Assembly: GCA_032191485.1 (NCBI GenBank)
Contig: JAVDOI010000012.1
Coordinates: forward strand, 13,973,640 to 14,037,639
Direction: 5' to 3'
DNA from: Leptoclinus maculatus
Taxonomy: Eukaryota; Chordata; Actinopteri; Perciformes; Stichaeidae
Length of the DNA: 64,000 nucleotides
This document shows positions 35,901 through 49,700 of the stretch, piece after piece. Numbering within the stretch: the first letter of the stretch is position 1; each line of letters begins with the position of its first letter. The notes under the pieces were generated by a model, which searched no databases, was not told the origin of the DNA, and was given only the letters and a program-made list of their open reading frames with translations. The position numbers and the translations under genes are program-made.

Positions 35901-37661
35901 ACATTGCCATCTTTAGAGTTGGTACTGTATCTGGTTAAAGCAACCGCCAATGAATGTAATTGCTGTGTGCAGAGGGCAGAGTGTCATGTCAGTTAGCTCT
36001 GGCTGTATAAATATAAGGTATACAGCTGGACTCAGTGCCACCCTTTTCCGTATATAAAATATGCTGCATGAGGCCAAGAAGTCATTAACGGTGGACGACA
36101 CATGCCAAGAAGAAAGATCCCTTGAAAGGTACAAATGAATTTCTTGTCACTTTGGCTCCTTCTGGGAAACGCTTACAAGTTATGCTCAATTATTCAGTGT
36201 GGTATGTATTAGAACTCTGACACTTAGAGTGTCATGACAGCCTCTCTCTGCGCTCTCTCAGTATTACTCTATGATTCACTTAATTACTGTAATATGTGTT
36301 TTTCTTCTGGAGGTGGTCCGGAGGTCTGTGAGTCATAGTCTATTAAGGCCACACATGCTAAAGGAAAGGCACAGCCCCAGCTGCCGGGTCTATGATCAAA
36401 AATCACAAGAAATCCCCATTACTTAATTAGAGAGCTTGAGCCTGAGAAATGTGTGTTTTTAGAAATGGAGCAAGGTGAGTCCACTTGCTCTTTGCTCTGC
36501 AGTCTCCAGGCTCGTCTTTGTTGCTGTCTGTTTCGTTGGAAAGAACACACTCGCGCTATAAAGGCATCAACAGACCGAAGAAGGATATATGAAGACCTTG
36601 AATGTGTTGAACAACCCAAATACGCATTCCGTTATATATCAGTGTTTGCATATTACAGAATCAGACAGTTGTAGGATCTAATTCAGCAATACTCAGAAGC
36701 TGAGCAAGATCTTGAATATATTGCTTTATGGAACATCGTAGAATATTAAAGGGTCACTATTTCCACTACTACATAATATATATAGTATGTTGGATTAGAA
36801 AACATTATTAATCTCTAGAGGGGAAACTAGTTCCTTTGATAGAGGAAGCTGTGACTGTGAATAGACTGGAGTTTGGCACTGGTTTTGATTAAAATGTGTG
36901 AAATGCAGTGGCGGCTGGTCCATAGAGGGCGCTAGGGCGCCGCCCCCCCTAGAGCTACAAAAAATAAAAATAAAAATATTAATAAAAATAAAATTTAAAA
37001 TAAAAATAAACTATACAAATTGTCAATATTTGTGTTTTTGAAACATGGAATCACCCAGTAATATGTGTAAAATATGATATCTGCGGTAAATATATGCTTT
37101 TCCTGCTTGTCCTCTCTGCCTGTCTGCTCTTCCTCTCTGTGTGTGCACGTCTCAGCTGCTGGGGCGCTGGAAAAACTGCCCCAAAGAGGCGGGTCTATAA
37201 AGCAGTTTAGCCAATGCTGAGTAAAGATATAAATGAGTGACATACAATTCAGCCAATCAGCGTCCTCAAATAGATTCAGTTTGGGGCAGTTTTTTTCCTG
37301 CCCCAAGCTGCGCGTTCTCGTCAGGAGAAGTCTCTACAGGAGAGCGCCAGTGTGAGCACTACTCCTCCAAGACCCGTTTGAGAGGAGAACTGAGAGGAGA
37401 AACTACTGAAAGAGCTGATCCCAGATCAGCCTGACCTCACAATCAGACAGCAGACTAGCAGGAAAGAGAAGCAGTACATGAAGCTTCTCTACTAGCTGTA
37501 CACCAGACAGGTTTGACTAGCTGGATGACGTCATGATAATAACTTATTTATCTTTTTAAAACAACGGGGACAGAACCAGCATGGACAGTTAGGGAGTGAG
37601 GGACATGAAGCACCTGTCTGAGAAATGGATATATAGTTATATAGATATATATATATATTAT

Positions 37662-37711
<50 letters not shown>

Positions 37712-40700
37712 TTTATATTATAGTGAATATTATTATATGACATATATATTATTATATTATACAGAATATTATATGATATATATATTATTATATTATACAG
37801 AATATTATATGATATATATATATATTATTATATTATACAGAATATTATTATATGTTATATATTATATTATACTGAATTCCCTGTGAGGGTGACTAAAATA
37901 AGATGTCCTGACGTGTTTGTGAAAGTGTTATTTACTGCTTTTTTTCGTGTTGGAATAAATGTTAAATATTTAACTGCAAAGTAGTAATGCGCGTTTGATA
38001 CCTTAATTTGTTTGCATTAAATCATTCTGGGATGTTTGCTGAAATTGATTGGATGTGGCACAGCCCTACCAAGAACATTTTCCACCAGCCGCCACTGGTG
38101 AAATGAGTGATGAATGAATGAACAAATACAAGCATGTGCAGTGTCGGAGTTGGTTCAATTTGGACGCACAACACAACCAAACTCCTCATTGGCCCCGGAG
38201 TCACTGAGTAATGAGCGGTTCTTGAGAACAAGTCTTGCAAGCAGCAAGTCGGGGAGCCAAGCGATCGGCTCGTTCCGAATGGCCAATGCGCACCAAAAAG
38301 CACTCATCGAGAAAGTAATTGGCAGATTATTCAATTACAGAAATAATCTTCGGTTTAAGCCCTAATAGGACTAAAGAGGCACTCCAGTCATTGCACTTGT
38401 ACAAGACTCACAAGAAGCATATTACTAAATATTTGCAGCAGAGGTCGAGATATCCGGACTTTAAGCCTCAAGTATTCGTTAAACTTATTTCATTCAGTAC
38501 ATCCATCTCCCTTCAGGACACGAGTAGTACTCTCTCGTCAGTAATCTGAACTTCACGTGTAAAATTGCCCCTTTTTAAGGAAAATACACAACTAATGAAA
38601 TTTAAATGATAGACGATCAGTCCCATAAAAGTCCTGTGTATAAACAAGGTGAAGGCACAGAAAGTCTTTCAGCTTGTGAAACATGAAATTGACCTCCTTA
38701 AAGTCAGCTCGCATGTTCTTGTTCATTTTCCCTTCATGGTTGGTGGACACAAGCAGGGAGGGACCCGGGGTTTTGAAGTCGTGATCACAGTTTCTGAAAG
38801 CACAGGGATCAGTCAGTGGTCATGATTCCTAAACATTTAGAGTGTGTGAAGGATGAGTGTAAATATCCCGAATGGAAGCAGTTGATATTTTTATTCCCAA
38901 GTTTTTAGAGGCTTGCTGGACAGCCAACAGTGTGTCCCTTCATTAGCCGAGGGGGATCTGGGCAAGAAGGGGGAGGGGGATGCTAAATTTTGTGTTAATG
39001 TTGACGTCTGCATTTCATCAAAACCATTTTTTTTTCTGCTGCTCTTTTTGAAAATCCACAACATTTTCACAGCGTGCTGTGATAATGTTGCAACACCCAG
39101 CCATAGTTCCTGTCCTTTCCCCAACCTTGTCCTCACTTCCGCTCATTAGTGAGTAACATATAGAGCACGTAGACACATTCAGCATGCTCATATGTATGTG
39201 ATGTGCTGTGCATGTGCTACATTCATTTAAAGGAATTAGCAGTTTTGATTTTGGTTCATCAGATTTTGGTTTAGCTTATTGTTTACTTTGATGTGTGAGC
39301 TGTGCAGAATGATGCGTGTGCAGAGTTCATATTCTTCTGCTGAAGGGGGAACTGAGTTTAAGATGTGAACATACAAGCAGAACTTTGGTAAATCTCAACT
39401 AGTTTGGAAGCCGGTCGAAGATCGACTCTTCAGTGAAGGAGGAGACATCTTGTAGCCAGCGGTTAAACTTTGGAAATGAACAAAACAATATTTGCATATT
39501 CATAGATTCTGGATTTTCCGATGTGGGTGAGGGAGTGGACGTCATTTTAAGAACTTTTTAACCACGTAATTCATTGAAAGCTGGACCCAGCCGAGATTTT
39601 AGCTTAAAACATCACAATTAAATAGTTGCCGATTAATTAATTATTATTTGATTTGTGGAAAAAAAAAATCCAATATAAATAATTTTTTAAAGCAGAGTGT
39701 TTTTATTTGTTTTAAAACATGTCTGGAGGGGTTTTGAAGTGTTCTCTCTGCTGCTCTGTACCTACAGTAATTATCCTGACCTTAACCCCATCCTGCACAA
39801 CCGCAACCCTAAGTATAGTGTAAGTGTGGTTCTAAGACGGATAATTACAATACTTATTCCTTTGTAATTATGCGCAGTACGACAAACACTGTGATCCCAG
39901 GAACACCTTTTTTATGGACTTGAACCCGGCACCCTTCCTCCTCTGCCGCGAGAGGAGCTCAAAGAAATGATTTCATCTGAAACTGCTTTTGTCAAGCAGG
40001 AATGTTTTGTCTCCGATGCGAAACCGCAACTGTTCAAACGTTGGACCAAACCGTTCTGTCAGGAAAACGCGTCTCTCTGGCTGACTGAATGCATCACTTG
40101 GTCCATATTCTTTGACTATTATTTAAGTTTGCTGCTGTCGGCGTGAGTAAAGCTACACCTATGGGTGTCCCAGCTCCACTCAGTCTATTTCTGTATCTGA
40201 AGGAAAGGTGATGGGTTGGAGGGGGGGGGCAGGTTTGGGGCAAAGCAAACAGCGAGGGTCTCAACACTCAAAGTAAACATTACCCTATGTTTGAACTACA
40301 CGCCTTCGGGCCCTACAGTTCTCCCACACCACTCGCGCTCTGCCCTCTGAGTTTTATTCCTGCTAACACCCCCTCGAGCCGGCCCAGCTAAATACACTGC
40401 TTATCCCATGGTCCTTCTCATAAATCAGGGAGGACAGGGTCTCACCTCCACGGCCAGCAGCTCTGACTTACATGTCGGGACTACTTTAGAAGAAACGGAC
40501 TAATGGCTTTTCAGAGTGACTTTCTTAATAACTGTCTCCGAGGACATTTGGATGTTGTATCCAGCAAATCTAATAAATCCTGTTTATAATACCGTGAAGT
40601 CTGCTTTGCTGAGTCAAGAGCATGTGACGACGCATTTCGGGATTTGGGAGTTCGACACACGGCAAAGTTTAAAGTTTTATTGAGCATACGATAGAGCATG

Positions 40701-43700
40701 AAGTGAATCGGTTTTCAGGAGAGAAAACAGAAAACACGCTTCATTATTGCACGACTTGTTTTCATCCAACAAGATCATTGACTTCAGAACTCTGAGCATG
40801 TCAGTGGGTTTAAACACAGACTCTAAGCTATTTGTGGCTTTAATGTGTTCACGTGCATGAACCAGAGGGAGAGCTGCAACAGCAGCAATATTCAAAATGA
40901 CACATTCCCCCGGAGGAAACTGTTTAAACATCTGAGCGTTGCCCAACATCTCTTTCTTCTTTGGTTCTGTTGTTTTGACTTTGTTTATTCATCCTTGTCT
41001 CGAAGCGCCGGCTTCATCCTCCGCTGCCTTAACTTGTTCCCAACAACTTTAATTCCTCAACACAAAAGAATGAATCTTTTCATCTTGGGCATGAGTCAAT
41101 TACCAAGGCAGCATTACTGAGCACGCTGCATGTTTTTTTTTTTTTTCCTCAAGCATTCAGAGGAGCCTCCTCTGGACTAAACAGAAGAGTATACAAAGAA
41201 TGTATTGATTCTGACATGTTTATTTCCATGGAAAAGACATGTTGGCTTTCCAACAAGACCAGCACAATTATCTTTTGTCGTCCATTTGTCTGTTGGAACA
41301 CTCCCAGTAACTCTTATGGGTGGATTTTTTTTTTAGACGATGCTTTGACGGACACAGGCGATTGTAGTTTGCGGGCAAGGGTTTCTTAATTTGTTTTCAT
41401 TTCATGTTGTACAGCTCACACCAAAGGCAATGGGAATGTGGGAGTCACAAATTGCTTGTCTCATTGTGTCCCGGTTGATTTCCAGATCTTGGTAAATGAG
41501 TTTCTCACTGTAGACAAAACAGTTTTCACAGACTGTTATTTCTCTCATGTTCATATTCACTGTTAGTGGAGTGTTAGCCCGTGCTGTAACTGTACCATGC
41601 CACCAAAGTTAAAAGTTACAAGTAATATTTGCACAAAGACGTGCAGTTGTTGTGTAGCTCAGCCACCCTTTTATAGATTGGATCAGCTTAGTTACATCAT
41701 TTAGGTGATTTTACCAAATATAGAGGCTGTTTTGTTTGTTTAAAACCCTACATGCATAGCAAACTGCTCTCGATCATCATTTAAAATGTCACTAAAGTTA
41801 TAGTATATTCTAAGATAGTAGTTGCATAACATTAGAGATACTTACTGCCCAATATCCGGTTTCGCTCTTTTGCACTCAAAAATTGCCTGAAGCAGCCTAG
41901 AGGCAACCAGAGAAGTGCACTCAGTAGAGTGCAGATCTCCGCAAGGTGTGTCCTTGCCCTAAATTATACTCAACTTTAAGCCTTAATATAATATAAGCGG
42001 TTCAATTATATATAAAATTCAGTTTGTCATTTGCTTGGCGATATTTATACATGTTCATATATGCAGTTGTCTCACATAGGCGTGCAAATTAAGACAGGAG
42101 CATTTCGTAATTCACAGCTGAAACAAGAGTCCGAACTGAAGCAGTTATTACTTAAGAGTAGTAAGAGGTCAGCAATCAATGACTGTATGAAATAGTCAAT
42201 TATTAAAATGTTTCCAAATGTGTGAATCACTGCAACCACAAGAGGTCCTTGAGCATTGTCATGAATGAGCACTAAAACTATTAGACTGATGGGTCTAGCA
42301 GAATGCGAGGTACACAGTAGACAGACAGACACAGAGATGCACGCACTCACTCATGCACACACGACCAAATACATGATCTCCTGGCGGAGATGATAACACA
42401 ATAAAACTTTAAAGGAAAAAAAATCTGAGCTTTGGCGAAAACCGACATAATTGACTGTTTTTCTGCACTCTTTGTACATTTGTGTTTTAATTTCACCATT
42501 GACCTTTTAGCTGATGTGTTTAGCTGTCAATCTTTGAATCGTACTCGCAGTTTTCGACCTTGAGAGTGTGTGTACGTGTGCTTCTCAAGGTGAGTGATTT
42601 TTGGCGAACCTTGCAGACTGTTGAGATAAAGAGAACTGATGCTCCAGATGGGAACATTAATAACAAGATGAAAAGAGAGATTCTGTCATAATGAAAATTA
42701 ATTACAACAGAGACTTGGCACCAAGAAACCTGACAATAAGACAGATATTTTGTTGTGATTAATGCCTCCTCTATTGAAAAACCCTTCCTCACACGGCCTC
42801 TCCTGCTCTTATCCTGGAAGACAGAAGACCCAGGCTGCTCCTTAAGGAGAATCTATATTGTTCTCGCATAATATAAATCGATGCAGGGCTCGGGGAGCTC
42901 TTGCATCACTAAATGGCTTTGTGGAAACTTGGCAAGAGAGGAGCCACAACTGTCTCAGGTGCTATATTCTTTACTGAATGTTGCACAGAAATGTAAACAC
43001 GATACTAACACACACAATCTGACAAATCTTTACAAGAACGTTACAAATGTATGAAAAAAAACCCTCAGCTGGTAGCACTTTATTTGGACAGCTCAGTGTT
43101 CATGCTCAACCTTTGTATCAGCTGACGAAAAGCAGATGTTTAACATGTCATTTTGACATCTCCATTTTGACTCAGACATTTAATAATATTGAGGAAAATG
43201 TAGCGTGGCTCTCAGTATGGTAATGTCGGCCTGTCAGGCTTTCCACCGCTTTGGTCTAGACTAAATTATTGAATAGTTGGATTAAGATGACATTTTGTGC
43301 AAATATTGCCTCCAAGGGGATAAATCCTACTGATTTTGCTGATCCCATGACTTTTCCTCTAGAGCCAGCAGCAAGCTGACATTTTAGTTTTTTAGTAAAA
43401 ATGTTCTATTGGATGGATTGTAATGCATATTTATGTGGCCCTCAGGTTGAATTGTGAGCACTTTGGTGATCCCGTAACCTTTAATATGACTAGACATATG
43501 GAGTGAACCACACAACATGCTGTTGAGTAGGGCTCTGTACCAGGCTGGATTTATAGTGATTTTTACCTTATTACAAATTTCAGTATGATTTAGAATGAGG
43601 TTTTCAGTTTAAAACCCATTAACATGTAAGCATGTTGATTGTGGCTGTGGTTACACTTATCCTTCCAGTGTGACTTTTGTCATCCGATCATGCCGGGACG

Positions 43701-46700
43701 CATTAACTGTCAAGTCTGTACACTTTGAGATCGCATCTTGCTCTCATTGGGATCCGATCAGCCAAACTAAATGCCGAGGTGGCCCGGCTCGCATTGAGTT
43801 CGGATCTCAGTGAGTCGTGGACCACATGTGGGCACAATCCGGACAATGTATCAAACGCAGGTCTCGCATCATCTACCGGGCTGGAGCGCAGCTGAGACCT
43901 GCTGTCTGAGCCGAGTTAAGTTGCTGCTCATGAAAACCCAACATTTTCTAATATTTCTGCTTCAAAATAAAAGCGAACAAAATAATGGGACTTTTATTTT
44001 GTGAAGAATTTAAAGGAAAATGCGTTTATCACTGAATTAGCAGAGCTTTGTTAGCAGGTATATTCTTCAATAAAAAAAGGAAAAGCTATTAGGAAATTAA
44101 ATGTGTATACCCGCCGATTACAGCCGCTTCTTATAGCCGATCAATACACGATCACGCAGCTCTCATTAGAGCGTGGACACGTATGCGGAGACAGCTGAGT
44201 TCCAATCACAAAAGTCTCATTGAAAAGACAAGCGTAACGACGGCCATTGTTTCCCTGAAACCTCTGCAAACTATTAGTGAAATGTCCTAGTCGGATAAGT
44301 ATGAATCTGACCTGGTAGCTGTGTCTCCTTCCTGGAGCAATACCAGCGTTAACACAGTGCCATTGTGATGTTTCCACTATTTTGGCCTGAAGGTGTTGAG
44401 ACCCCCTTGTAATGGCTATTTTACATTCAACACTGTGACACAGATTTTCAACGGACTTTTGTGCATTCTGCGCCGTCACCGTCCCATCTTCCACAGCAGA
44501 CTTCATGACCTCCAGGAATAGGCAGATATAGGCAATATGCTAAGCTCAGGGGTTTAGGTTGCAGGTCATTTCCCAGTGGGATCAGCCGGCTCCTGCAGAG
44601 GGCTTGTGATAAGAGTGGATATTGGAAGCTATGTAAACCTTGTTAAGCTGCCCTTCCCCTGTGTGCAGGGGGTAATCCTAAACACCTGGGCTAGTTAACT
44701 GGGATTTGGTGGGATTAGGGGCTCCATGAGGCAAACCTGATCATGCTTCTGGTTAAATCCATTTCCATTCTTATCTTTTCACATTCTCTCTTTTTAGAAT
44801 TCAAACTCAATCCAGCAGTTATACAACAGTTACCTTTTGATATAGAGCTATATTTATGTCTGCCCATATCTGTTATTCAGGGTTATGAGAACTGGTCGAG
44901 CATAAATGTGATCCATTAGTCTGGGCTTGAACATCCCATTTTGTTTGAAGTTAATAACTGTACGTTACATTTGTTTTAAAGGGATGGCAATGTTGGTCTG
45001 TCGGTTTGTCCAGACTGAAATATCTGAACAAGTATTGGATGGATTTTTGATCAAATACCTGCAAAATGAGATTGCCAAAATGCATCGTACAAGACTTTAT
45101 TGCTATATAATTATGAAAATAATAATGATAATAGAAATAGTAACATGATTATTATTATTATTATTATTAGGATGCTGCGGTTCATAGTCGGCATCTTCAT
45201 GGGCCCCAAGACTGTATTGTTTTAACCATTTATGTTTCTTAATCCAATTCTTATTCAGGCTTTTATTATTCGTTTCTTTTTTCAAAATGTCATGAGCCTT
45301 TTTTCAAAGGCAAAGGTCCAGTTGGTCTGTTAAAGGTCACTGCAGCAAAATCAAAGTGTTTGAGTTCCTAGTTTTGGAACAAATGGCACCAATTTAGCCA
45401 GGCTTAACCTCACAATCATGGGGATATGATTTGTATTAACTTTCACTCTTTTACTCTTGAGTGGTGAAATGTAGTACAATCAACTACATGGAGTTTGAAA
45501 TTCCAAAAATCTGTATTTTGTCGTATAACTATCAACGAGAATGTTTCCTCTTCATCCACTCACCGCCCCCTCCCTCTTTCCTCCTTCCTAGATGTGGACG
45601 AGTGTGCAGAGGCGCTTGACAACTGCAGCATCGATGCCATCTGCCAGAACACCCTGAAGTCATACAAATGTATCTGCAAGTCGGGCTATAAAGGGGACGG
45701 CAAGCATTGTGAAGGTAACCGTTTTAACGGATTCATCTGCTCATTTCCAGCTGCGGTTCGAGGCACAAACTCCTGCGCCCCTCTGTCAGAGCACAGGGAG
45801 GACTTTGACTGTACACCGAAGTTAAAAAGGGAACTTTTCTCATGTTGATTTGCCTTATCCATCTGAACGTAAGCCCCCTGGGCCCAGTGACAGGCTTGAT
45901 AAGACCTTCTGTCTCACTCAACATAACTCATTAGCTTTAAGACTCTCCCTGAAGAGGGAGGAGAGAGACGAGGGAGGGAGGGAGCGGCGGACGGAGGAAG
46001 GGGAAAGCCAGGTGCAGAGTGCTCCTTTGTGACAAGATGAAATGAAGCAGTAAATTTCCTACACATGTTGGAGGGAGAGAATTAAGATAGTGGCTGAAAT
46101 GGCGGTCAGAGGCCCCGCCAAGCAGCCAGGGATATTTCCAGAGCCAGAGGCAGGCCTCGCAGACTGTCAGACTGTCAGACACGAGTCTGTTTTTCTAGCC
46201 TTTTTCCAATGTACCCAAAGCCTCCGGATCATTATATTCCACAATTTATATTAGTATTATTACAAAACCATATTTCACAATGTCATTTTTTATGCTTACT
46301 ATTATTATTCTTTCATTTGCTTGACGGAGTGTTTTTCATGGCCTCCTGCCCGTGGGTCATAAAAGTTTGCTTTATTGAATCTATTGTAAAAAATCTGTGC
46401 GAGGTTGGGTTTCCACCGAGCTGAAGGTCAGCGGTGGGCTGTACAATTCAAAAGCAACATTCATAAAAATGAGGAAATATTACAAAGCGTTTCAGTAACC
46501 GGTGGTAGCATTTGAGGAGCGTGCCGTCCGACCGCCTGTTGAATTGGAGCCGAACCTATTTGTGTTGAAAGAGAGCAGCAGAAGTCAAAGTCTATGGTTC
46601 ATGTTTGATTTTTAGCTGTAGCGATAGCTTCACTAAAGCAACGGCTGTGTTTTATGAGTATGAGTTGAAGCACACGTTTTTATCTTCAGGGGACACACTG

Positions 46701-49700
46701 ATGCTGTTAGAGGACAGGTTTACAATGTGTTCAAATGTCTTAAAACAATAGACAGGTGCTGATGTGGCCATCTAAGCAGGTTTTGCTAGCTAGTAATTGT
46801 TCCCCCTGTTCATGCTGGCCAGTTTAAGACTCCTTCCCAATGTGCTCTCAGTGTAAGTGATGGGGGACCAATCACCACACTGATCTTCCAATTTTCCCTG
46901 TTTGTGTTTCTCTGGAAAGAGGGATTCAGCCTTCTTTGTGTTTACTGTGCCATTAACCAGCGGGCACCTGGTGGGCCAGTGGGCAGCACTGGGTCTAACG
47001 GCAGGCAGCTGCTGATCCGGTGTGAAGTGGTCTGGGATCAGCGGCCACAGCCTCTAACTGAAGGGCCGTTTAGCGGAGATGCCGCCAGCTCTCCTCCCGG
47101 CGAAGTAGTCTCTCACAGACAGGGGAGGACGAAACAAAAATACGAGTCGGCTTCTTGTTTCTGCCAGTTTATATTGAATCCAATAAACAAAGACACGGAC
47201 CCTGTGACTTCAACCTGGAAAACCCCCGGGGCAGCTCTTCTTCGTCATCCCGGCAGACTGGACACTACGGTGACGTCTTTGACATAACGTCAATACTGTA
47301 ACCGTATCACATTCTGCTGATAATGTTATTTCATTAAAAATTGTGGCCAGCTTTTACACATTTCACCTTTTTACGGTATCTGTAAAGTTTTTTTCTGAGC
47401 CGCCTCAGTTGGCAAAATATGACAATGAACCCCATTGACCTCCCAAAACACACATTTGTGAATGTCATTTGATTAAAAAAATAATAATAAAGCCTCAGAA
47501 TATTATACTCTTTTTGTAAAAGACAAATATGTATATTGTATTATAAAGGGACAAAAGTTTGGAGTTGACTTAGGAGGACGTGACAAGCGTCGGATAAAAA
47601 CAAATTCAGCAAGCAGTTGGAGAAAAATCCCATTGTTTACATGTGGTGGGTGTTCCAGGTTCAGAGAGGAGTATGAAAGTGATGGTTGATTGAGTGCTGT
47701 GATCGAGGAATGACAGAGATGTGTGGGAAGTGGAGAAGCAGGGAGCAGGAGAGTGTTTCCTTGTTTCACTTCCATCCCTCTGCTGTCAAGTCCAATTAAG
47801 CCCAGAGTGAGACGGCCTCAAAGAGGAGCTGACCGACCGGGATCATCGGCCCTAAATGGGCCAGTAAGTGCTGACTGGAAGTGTTTCTCGGCCCACCTTG
47901 TCTGGGTCTCCTCAGTACGGGCCCCTCAGCCATCATCATAACCGTAACAGACAACTCCTCTCAGGCCTGTCATGCCAATCTCCAGCCTCTCTTTATCTTC
48001 CGGTCTCTGCTCTTGTTTATGTGTCACGTTTCTTCAGTTTTAGCTGCTAGGACTGATGAACTTCAGGGTTCGATCAATGTATCAGCCTGATGGTGAATAT
48101 TAGCCTTTTATTAAGTATTGGCTACCAGTCAGGCTGTATTGTCAATAATGTAATTACTAACGTAAAGGAGATTTTCTGATGATGTACATTGGCAACTCTT
48201 TTTGTTTAGTTTTTTTGTACATGTATAAACTGACATTTCTTTATAAATAGCTGCAGATTGTCACAGCTGACTTCATTCTCTGCGTCTCAGTAGAAAGCTT
48301 TTAGTGCCCCATTCCGCTAAACAAATGCTGTTTCAAAGGCGTTTGCATCCTGCCAACTATAAAATTCCAAAGAGAAAAAGTAATGTCTTGGCATAAAACT
48401 GGTGACATTTTAACATATTAAATATGGCATTAAATCTTGGCAATCTGTGTAAAGAGTTTGAAAACACAATATCAGCGAAGCTCTGGCACAGACCCAGTTC
48501 ACATCAGTAACAGGTGAACCAACTAATTGCCACAGCTGTTGCTTCATCTCTGTTTACCTCATAAGAGCTCTTGTGAAAGTAGAGATGGAACAAAAGAGAT
48601 CATTTTAATCGTCTGTATTCTACCAAATGGCCACTCAATTGCACTCCGATTTTACAAGACTATATTTAACATTGTGATAAACATGCTCATTATCTTTCTT
48701 GCAGAGATTAATGCACATATGAATCTCCTTTGAGAGATATCTTAATGCTAAGCTAAGCTAACTGGCTGCAGCTTTATATTTAACAAACATATATGAGAGT
48801 GGTAATGAGCTTCTCGTCTAACGATCGGCAAGAAAGTAAATAGAGTATTTCTCTGTTTGCTGTTCCTACATCCTTCATCCTAACTCCTAACTGGATCCTG
48901 ATTGTTTAAAGTTTTGAAGTCTCTCACATCCTCGTGTATCTTCTCTCTGCAGATGTCGACGAGTGTGCAACTGAATACAACGGTGGCTGCGTCCACGAGT
49001 GCATCAACATCCCAGGAAATTACAGGTGCACATGCTATGATGGCTTCCGCTTGGCACATGATGGGCACAATTGTCTAGGTGAGTGTGTGTGTGTGTGTGG
49101 GAGTGTGTGTGCTAAATTAATTGTTTTACATACATATTCCGCAGCTGACTTAATTATGCAGGAAAACGGTGTTATATAAGGGGCTTTTGTCAGGAAAACA
49201 CATGCATTAAACTGTGAGTGTCATATTTCAAACTCGGCCTGACGGAACCCATGTGGTTGCAATTATTTCCTCCGCATGTGTAATGTCACATCATGGATGG
49301 TAATATATGTTTCTGTGCTGAATTGAGCTCTTATTAGACGGCTGCATGAGATATTTCCTCATTTCACATAGCAGGTAGTTTCCAAATGTGTTATTTCACA
49401 CAAGAAAAAATGAGATATATATATATTTTTTTTTTAATAAGTCTGAAGAAAAGTGGTGAATTTATGAAGAGCTTGACCCTGAGCTGAGAGCTCCGAGTGA
49501 GCCGTCAGCCAGCCGTACTTTCCCATGGTTTAATATTTCATGGGTATAAACGTATTACGTTTAAAAGGTTATGAAATGAAGGGGGGGAAAAAAAACTCAT
49601 CTTCCTGCTGCTGGGAGCTGCTAAACATAGACCCCCCCCCCCCCAACCCCACCACCCCCTCTCCCCATGCTATCTTTCTGTCTTGTTGCTTCTCCCCCAT

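Larger units (their letters stand above)
27490..45591 (+). other. SCUBE3 intron 1 (18.1 kb)
   Basis: Large first intron with no recognisable second gene on either strand. It carries a (TG)n tract at about 29903-29938, an intact hAT-type element at 36906-38097 and at least seven older repeat fragments, listed separately. The remainder (27.5-30.4, 38.1-43.2 kb and elsewhere) is AT-rich sequence in which I see no genes. Confidence 0.75.

Noticed and set aside
37596..37886. Tyrosine/isoleucine-rich ORF in the hAT-type element
   Set aside because: Translation of the TA-rich satellite.
39915..39960. Possible tRNA gene on the minus strand (B box GGTTCAAGTCC)
   Set aside because: The B box is good but no acceptor stem, A box at the right spacing or cloverleaf can be drawn. 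At most a SINE relic.
47868..48090. Overlapping short ORFs in SCUBE3 intron 2
   Set aside because: No EGF or other domain and no phase-1 splice sites; intronic noise.
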